DNA of 64,000 bases, from contig VTPC01000946.1 in the NCBI GenBank assembly GCA_011009095.1, forward strand, positions 27,589 through 91,588, in the 5' to 3' direction. A program made the position numbers and the translations under genes. Numbering within the stretch: position 1 is the stretch's first letter; each line of letters starts with the position of its first letter. Below are positions 58,430-64,000 of this stretch, one piece after another. The notes under the pieces were generated by a model, which did not search any database, was not told the DNA's origin, and saw only the letters and a list, made by a program, of their open reading frames with translations. This stretch comes from Ignelater luminosus. Its lineage: Eukaryota; Arthropoda; Insecta; Coleoptera; Elateridae.

Positions 58430-58690
58430 TATTTCTTGGCAAGAGTTAGACTTAAGCATTTCTTTCTAGAGTTTCTGCTGCTACATTCTAACGAATACTT
58501 CTCGGTCAATTTCATTGATGCCGTTTATCATGCTGCCAAGATATTTAAACTCCTTTTTCATTTCAAAGGTATTATTACCACCTGTGATTGAATTTGTGCA
58601 CCGATTGGTCTTATTAATTCGCGTGACTCTAAGAGACTTTCAACGTTAATTATTAATTCAGTTTCTCTGGCTGCCTTTTTGAGTTTTACG
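58430..58690 (-). pseudogene. Second LINE RT fragment, RTE-like
   Basis: Minus reading gives LKKAARETELIINVE, which matches the block L-x-x-AA-x-x-x-GL-IN-x-x-KT after the FADD motif. KKEFKYLGSMINGINEIDRE follows, matching the FKYLGS-I block. The longer LINE upstream on the same strand already contains its own KYLG block (near 59,150) and its own C-terminal tail, so this is a separate copy placed directly after it. It is short and broken. Confidence 0.65.
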
Positions 58691-58754
58691 GTCTCCAGCG
58701 CTTCCCTTCGCTCAGCCGTTTCCATCTCTCTCTGATGTTTCAATCTCCTTGTTT

Positions 58755-60920
58755 CATTCCTCTCGTTTCCATCACCTCACCTTTTCCTTCTGCCCAACGG
58801 CCTCCATTCCGTTATTTTCTTAATTTGTCTGTTGTCACTCGATCTCCTTATGTGGCCGTACCATTTTAACCTTTTTTCTTCCATGAATGTAATGACGTAT
58901 TTTTCTATCTTAGATCTTTCTTTTATCTCTTTGTTGATATTGTTTTATTTTTGTTTCTTTTGTTTACAACCCAGTTTTCTGCTCCATATGTCATGATGCT
59001 TTGTATTAGTATTTTATATATTTGGATTTTCATTTTTATATTTAGGTCCCACTTCCAGAGGACGGAATTTAATTTGCTTATTGCCGCTCGCGTTTGCCTT
59101 AATATCTATTGTATTTCGTCTTCCGTCGTTGTATTTTTGGTTATGATACATCCTAGATATTTATGCTTTTCCTTTCCCACAATGGTGGTTTCGCCGTCTC
59201 CGATTTCTAAGTTCTCCACCTGACTCTCTGCCTCTTTCAATTTCCGAACCATATAACTCAGATCTTCAGGGTCTTGGGCAACCACTACTTGGTCATCTGC
59301 GAAGCTTCGCGAAGATAGTTGGTCATTTCGTACAGGTACTCCCATGCCGTCGGACTTTTTTTTCCACATTTTCAAGGTGCTTTCTAAATTTAATTTAAAT
59401 ATGGTCGGTGATGTAGGACAGCGTTGTAGGAGTTCCTTCGTCGTTTTTATGTTTCCGATTATTCTCTTCCACATTTTAATCGATATTTCATTTTGGTTGT
59501 ACAAGTTTTTAATGACTTGTATGAGATTTCGTTTTATTCCCATATCTTGCATTGCTTTCCATATTCCCGCTCTTGGTACCGAATCACAGGCTTTTCTTAC
59601 GTCAATGAACGCTATGTATATATTCTTGTTTTTCGCTCTCTTCTTTTCCAGCAACTGTTTCACTGTGTATATATGATCAATACAGGATTTCCCCGCCGTA
59701 AAACCCGCTTGATTCTCACCTATCTTTCCTTCTATTGCTTCCTCTAACTTATTTCTTACTACCCTACTATATATACTTCTCATGGTCGATAATACACGGA
59801 TCCCTCTGCAGTTTTCGGCTTTCTTCCTGTAGCCTTTCTTGAATATAGAGGTCAAGTACGTATGGGTCCACTCGTTTAGTAGTTTTTCTCCATTCATTGC
59901 TCTTTGAAACATATTTCTTATCATACAGTGTAATTTCTTCGATCCGTGTTTTATTAGATTGGGGGGTATTCCTCCAAGTTCCGGCGCCTTTTTATTTTTT
60001 GTGTATTTTATGGCTTTTTTAATTTCCGTTTTCGTTATTTCGATTTCGTCCTGTTGGGAGATTAATTCCTTATGTTTCTTATGTTTCTTGGTTTATAAAA
60101 TCCGGTCTGTTTTCAATAAGTATTTTTTTATAGTGCTTTTCCATCCTTTATCTTTTATAGTCGATATGTTTATTTTTTCTTTCGAATTTTGTCTGAGCGA
60201 TTTTAATAGCTTCTACGAGTTTTTGGTTCCTCCAGGTATCGTACTATATTCGAGCATGCTGTAGCCATTTGTCATTTTTTTCTTTTGTTATTAGTCTTTT
60301 GGTTTCTCTGTTTTTCTTTTTGTAGCTAAGCCATTTTTGTATAATTCTTTTTTCTCGTTAATTATTTCTCTCGTAGTACTGCTTATTTCGTGTAGTTTGT
60401 CTTTATTGGTTGTTTCTTCTTTTTCTCCTAGGACTTCCAATGCCGCCTGTTTTATACTCTCCTTTATATATTTGTAGGCTTCTACAATGTCTTCAAATCT
60501 GTATTCGATCAATTTCTGGTCTAATCGTTGTTTATATAACTGACTTGTGGACTCTTCTTGTAACAGTTGTATTTTAAATTGATTTTCTTTGGTTGATATC
60601 ATATATTTTTTTTCCATTTCTTGTGTTCTCATCATTTTCCAATTAAATCCTATAATTGCTATTAGTAGCTATGGTCGGTTCCACACTCTGCACCTCTTTT
60701 TACGCGTACATCTTTAAGCTTTATGTTCGTGTTATTCCGTACTATTATGTATTGACTAATCGTCCTGAGTTTTTTCGTTTCTTGTATCCATGTAAATTGG
60801 TGAATCTCTTTGTGTTTATAAAAGCCGTTTGTTATCTTTAAATTGTTTAATTCACAAATCTCTATCAGTCTATCGCCATTATCGTTTGTTGTTCATATAT
60901 AAATGGTTCTAAAGAGTTTA
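58755..60920 (-). pseudogene. RTE-like LINE, endonuclease to RT C-terminus
   Basis: A 5'-truncated non-LTR retrotransposon. From 60,885 on minus it reads NDNGDRLIEICELNNLKITN, GFYKHKEIHQFTWIQETKK and ECGTDHSY, the C-terminal half of an AP endonuclease with its catalytic D-H pair. A linker of 114 open codons follows (60635 to 60291). The RT domain is best preserved at 59924-59106 (272 codons): FKKGYRKKAENCRGIRVLST, GENQAGFTAGKSCIDHIYTV, FIDVRKACDSVPRAGIWKAM, LLQRCPTSPTIFKLNLE and SFADDQVVVAQDPEDL, with the FADD metal-binding pair intact. KYLGCIITKN, an IMTYGAENW block and the tail LKWYGHIRR extend to 58,755 after frame changes. Several breaks make it inactive as a whole. RTE is the best clade guess. 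Confidence 0.85.
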
Positions 60921-63802
60921 TATAGTCACATCTGAATTAAGGGAATTGTTTGGTCTAGATTGCACTCCATTATTTTTTTGTTTATCAACCAACATTACCA
61001 TATCAATGGCTTTGTCTGAGAAACTTAACAAATTGAGAACTTTTAAGACCTGGGTTTTTAAGACTTGGATATTCTGTGGAAAATTTCAAAGAGGGAATTC
61101 AATAAAAAAAAAATCTTCTATAGAGGTTATCAAATCCAATATGGAAGCTTTCTTGGCCAGAACCCGTGAGAAAATAACAATTTTCTGGTTGGGCAGTATC
61201 AGATTTGATTTAAGACCATAACGAAGAGTGAACAAGTTACATAGAAAGAAATACGTGTGAACTACATCTTCGCGGTACTTTTCTGACCTAAAAAAAGATA
61301 TGAGATATGAAATTGGCTACTACTGAGCTACAACAGAAGTAGATCTCACAGAAGAAATTTCTTTTCTAATCCAAGAATCATTTAAGTTTGTTTGGGTTTT
61401 TAAATCTCTAACTAGTTACTAAGCCTTACAGGAAAAGAATTCTTATTCTAACCGATAAAAAACTAAAATCACACCGCTGTAGACTATAGGTCGTTTTCTT
61501 TCCTTAGTACACACGAAATGAAGATAAGTACTCTTTCTCAGAAATTCAGAAAGTGCTGCTTTCATTAACGGGTAGTCAAAACAAAATCAAAGGCCCTAAT
61601 AAATTTAATAAAGTTCAATAAGATATTTTCTTGCACTAACTCATACAAAATATTAAAAAAATGCTTCTATTTCTATATAAACTCACAAGACGTTTCCTTC
61701 CCTCAACCAGCACATCACGTAAATACGTTCAGGATATCTAACCAGGCTCGTTAGATAATGAAAGGAATTTCTGCGAGTGTTTGGATATCAACATCTTCTC
61801 CTGGAAACCTTTTTGCAGTAGAATGGAAGCATGCCGATATTAATGTGTAAATAAGATTTAATGCAACAAGATAACAAATTTGTGGTCTTTAATTCCCAGA
61901 AGGTAGACTCCATAACTGTCATTTGCAACCAATAATGAATAGTTTAGGGTTATTTTTTAGCTTTTGGCTTTGTTCTTTAATTTGCATAATCTCAAATATA
62001 GTCAAGAAAGTTTAGTAACAATAACGCTTGCTTCTAAGCAGCTTTTGAACAATAAGCCAGCAAACTTTATCTTCAGATTCCTTCCACAGATAAAACACCT
62101 GGAGAAGATCAATTTAGATTAGCATTCCGTTATTTCCCAATCTTTCCTTTTCAGTATCAATACACCAACGTTATGTACTTTATTTTGTTAGAAACAGATT
62201 CAATCAATTAAAATTCAGATAAGCCCTAAAGCCCTAATAAGAACTATGTAAGTTGTTCTAGATGAACTTTCTCAAAACAAAAATGTAAAAATTTGTTATG
62301 ATTCAAGTTTGAATGCGGTTTAAAATTCTGCTCAACTAGTCGGCAGGAAATAACTCACATGAAAAGAACGATCGTTCCGCAGATTCCAATTCAAGAGGTT
62401 TGATCAGCTTGAATGATCCAGAAACACCAATGCAGGTCTAAAAAAGTTCAAAATATTTCAAAACTCGATCTGTACCTGAACCTGGGACTTGGTCTGGCTC
62501 AGAGCATTTTGGTGGCCTAAGCAAAAACTGGTTTTGCACCTAGACTAATTTTAAAATGGACATACCGGCTGGATAAATAAAAGAAGTGACTTTGCAAAGT
62601 TTGAAAAGTAGAAATAAAGGGTAGGCCAATAATCAGAATTCTAACAAAAGTCAGTCACGTGGAGCAGGAAAGTAATAAAAAACCTTACTTTGCTTACATT
62701 CTCATGTCTGCTATAGAATTAGAAACCTGCAACCATGCTCAGAAGGAAAGTTGATGTTTCATTGTTTTATTTTTGGGAGCAGACTGCTTTAGGATGTCAG
62801 AGAATTCTCTTCAGCTAAGAACAGGGATTTTAGAAAATGATGGAATGATAACTAATTCAATTTGTAAAATTCGTTTTGGTATTCAACTACACATCTAGAG
62901 AAAACTACAGAAAATTTTAACAAGAACAGTTAGGCTGTTTATAAGCTACAGTTGGTTTTCATATCGTTTAGTAAACATAATGTAGTATCGCATAGATCTC
63001 GAGATGTGAGGGTCAGTCCTCTTTCGCAGCTCCAAGAGACATATCTCTATATACTAGTCTGTTTTGTATTTTATTTAAAGTGGTTTTTGTATGGTTTTTG
63101 AGTTCCTGACATGACAGTCTAGTTTTGGACTGGAGTTAATATAATTAATTATTAACTAATCATTAACAATTGTTTTTGTTATGCTGTTGGAGTTGATCTA
63201 TAGTCCATTTATACAGTTAAAGAAGTAGGAATACTTCAATGCCTACATTTCTAATGGAATGGATTAAAAAGCAAAAAGTTAAAAATAATAGAAACTGTAA
63301 AGTCGGAGAGGAAAAAGAACATTCATATGCAATCACAATCAGAAAGATTTGGAAAAGCAAAAAACATTTCGTACTATCAGATACACTATACCTTGTGATT
63401 AAATAAAAGAACAATTCCTATGTTGATAGCAAAATAATTATTTAAAGTCGGTACTGGTAAGTGATTCTTCAAAGTATGTTAATTAATAATATGAATTAGT
63501 GATAGCTAATATTAACCTGATAAATATGAGTGTCCCAATTTGGGAACGTTGGCATGCAAAGTAAAGTTCCCGGTAAATGCAATAACTCCTACAAAATCTC
63601 AACATTCAGAATAAAAGAAGAGCAAAAAGGGTGCATTTTTTTCAATAATATTTGACTTGTTTGAGATACATTTTACTATTCGAGGTTGTAAAACTCAATT
63701 ATTATTTTACTATTGGTCAATGGTAAAAGGTTAGTTCTGAATATAACTTACTGGTTTTTATGCATTTGTGTCCTTTTGTGATTTTTAGAAAAAAAAAGGA
63801 CG
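60921..63802. other. AT-rich intergenic DNA, no gene recognised
   Basis: About 2.9 kb. A 91-codon + frame (60946-61221) contains MALSEKLNKLRTFKTWVFKT and a lysine-rich end, with no recognised family. No terminal repeats or arrays seen. Confidence 0.35.
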
Positions 63803-64000
63803 ATGGATTGTAATAAATTTTATGGGTAAGTTTTATTTTGATCAGGAAAAACAAATGTTTGCACTATTGTATTTTTTCCTATCAGTGTTAGAATTGTTAG
63901 ATACAAGTTCATGTGTGATGCTCTGAACGATTTAGAAGCATCTACTTCGGAAAAAGAACATGACATCGTTTTGTTACCACCAGCATCCGATAATAAAAAA
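63803..64000 (+). CDS. piggyBac-like transposase gene, 5' end, two exons
   Basis: ATG at 63803 begins a short exon (MDCNKFYG, 63803-63825). It is followed by a canonical GTAAGT donor at 63826, a 60-bp intron with a T-rich tract, and a TATCAG acceptor ending at 63885. Joining the exons keeps the frame open to the window edge. The second exon reads RIVRYKFMCDALNDLEASTS then EKEHDIVLLPPASDNK. The pattern AL-x-x-LE, acidic residues, then a D-I-x-LPP block is typical of the N-terminus of piggyBac-type transposases, which precedes TDEE-like acidic repeats. The catalytic domain would lie beyond 64,000, so identity is provisional. It could instead be a host gene with a similar acidic N-terminus. Confidence 0.5.

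Noticed and set aside
59344..59747. Long + strand ORFs over the RTE-like LINE
   Set aside because: They are antisense to the well-conserved RT domain and carry no motif.
1..64000. CRISPR arrays, prokaryotic operons, rRNA genes
   Set aside because: No regularly spaced repeats, no ribosome binding sites or operon structure, and no rRNA-like sequence were seen; the content is eukaryotic.

Overview
The window looks like AT-rich, gene-poor genomic DNA of an insect. The evidence is the transposon mix: several mariner lineages (irritans-type DD34D, other DD34D, DD37D maT-type, DD41D rosa-type), piggyBac, hAT, pogo/Tigger-like, and Jockey-, R1- and RTE-like LINEs. Spliceable GT-AG structure, long intergenic AT-rich DNA and the lack of operons, ribosome binding sites or dense ORFs rule out a prokaryote. 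The insect order cannot be fixed from this sequence. No host (non-transposon) protein-coding gene could be identified with confidence.

Layout. 1-10 kb: a decayed Jockey-like LINE on + (840-2590), then a complete but decayed hAT element (5082-7447) with an exact 8-bp target duplication, then unrecognised minus-strand ORFs (8001-9515) that might be a degraded membrane-receptor gene. 10-20 kb: mostly featureless, with an R1-like LINE 3' fragment on minus (15216-16125). 20-23 kb: a piggyBac-like fossil on + split by an almost pristine DD41D mariner (20576-21884) whose ORF is open but whose third catalytic aspartate is asparagine. 23.9-27.9 kb: a pogo/Tigger-like transposase fossil interrupted by an hAT-type element (25559-27346, 8-bp TSD with one mismatch), which itself carries a decayed mariner and a small foldback repeat. 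30.8-32.1 kb: an apparently intact irritans-type mariner with perfect 33-bp terminal repeats. 32.7-34.3 kb: a near-palindromic MITE-like repeat and a decayed retroviral-type integrase gene (KRBA2/Ginger/Gypsy-like). 35.3-35.9 kb: a LINE 3' fragment. 36-46 kb: about 10 kb in which nothing was recognised apart from a C-rich, G-poor tract. 46-48.1 kb: three diverged copies of an unknown repeat followed by an isolated GC-rich, CpG-rich island. 48.9-50.2 kb: a second apparently intact mariner. 53.7-54.7 kb: a maT (DD37D) fossil. 57.5-58.3 kb: an internally deleted mariner with good terminal repeats. 58.4-60.9 kb: two RTE-like LINE fragments head to tail on minus. Right edge: the first two exons of what looks like another piggyBac-like gene, cut by the window end.

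The genes do not form a pathway. The window is a layered record of transposon invasions. Insertion order can be read from nesting: piggyBac is older than the DD41D mariner, and pogo is older than the hAT-type insert. Only the two full-length DD34D mariners keep an open transposase, all three catalytic aspartates and matched terminal repeats, so these two are the candidates for recent or current activity.
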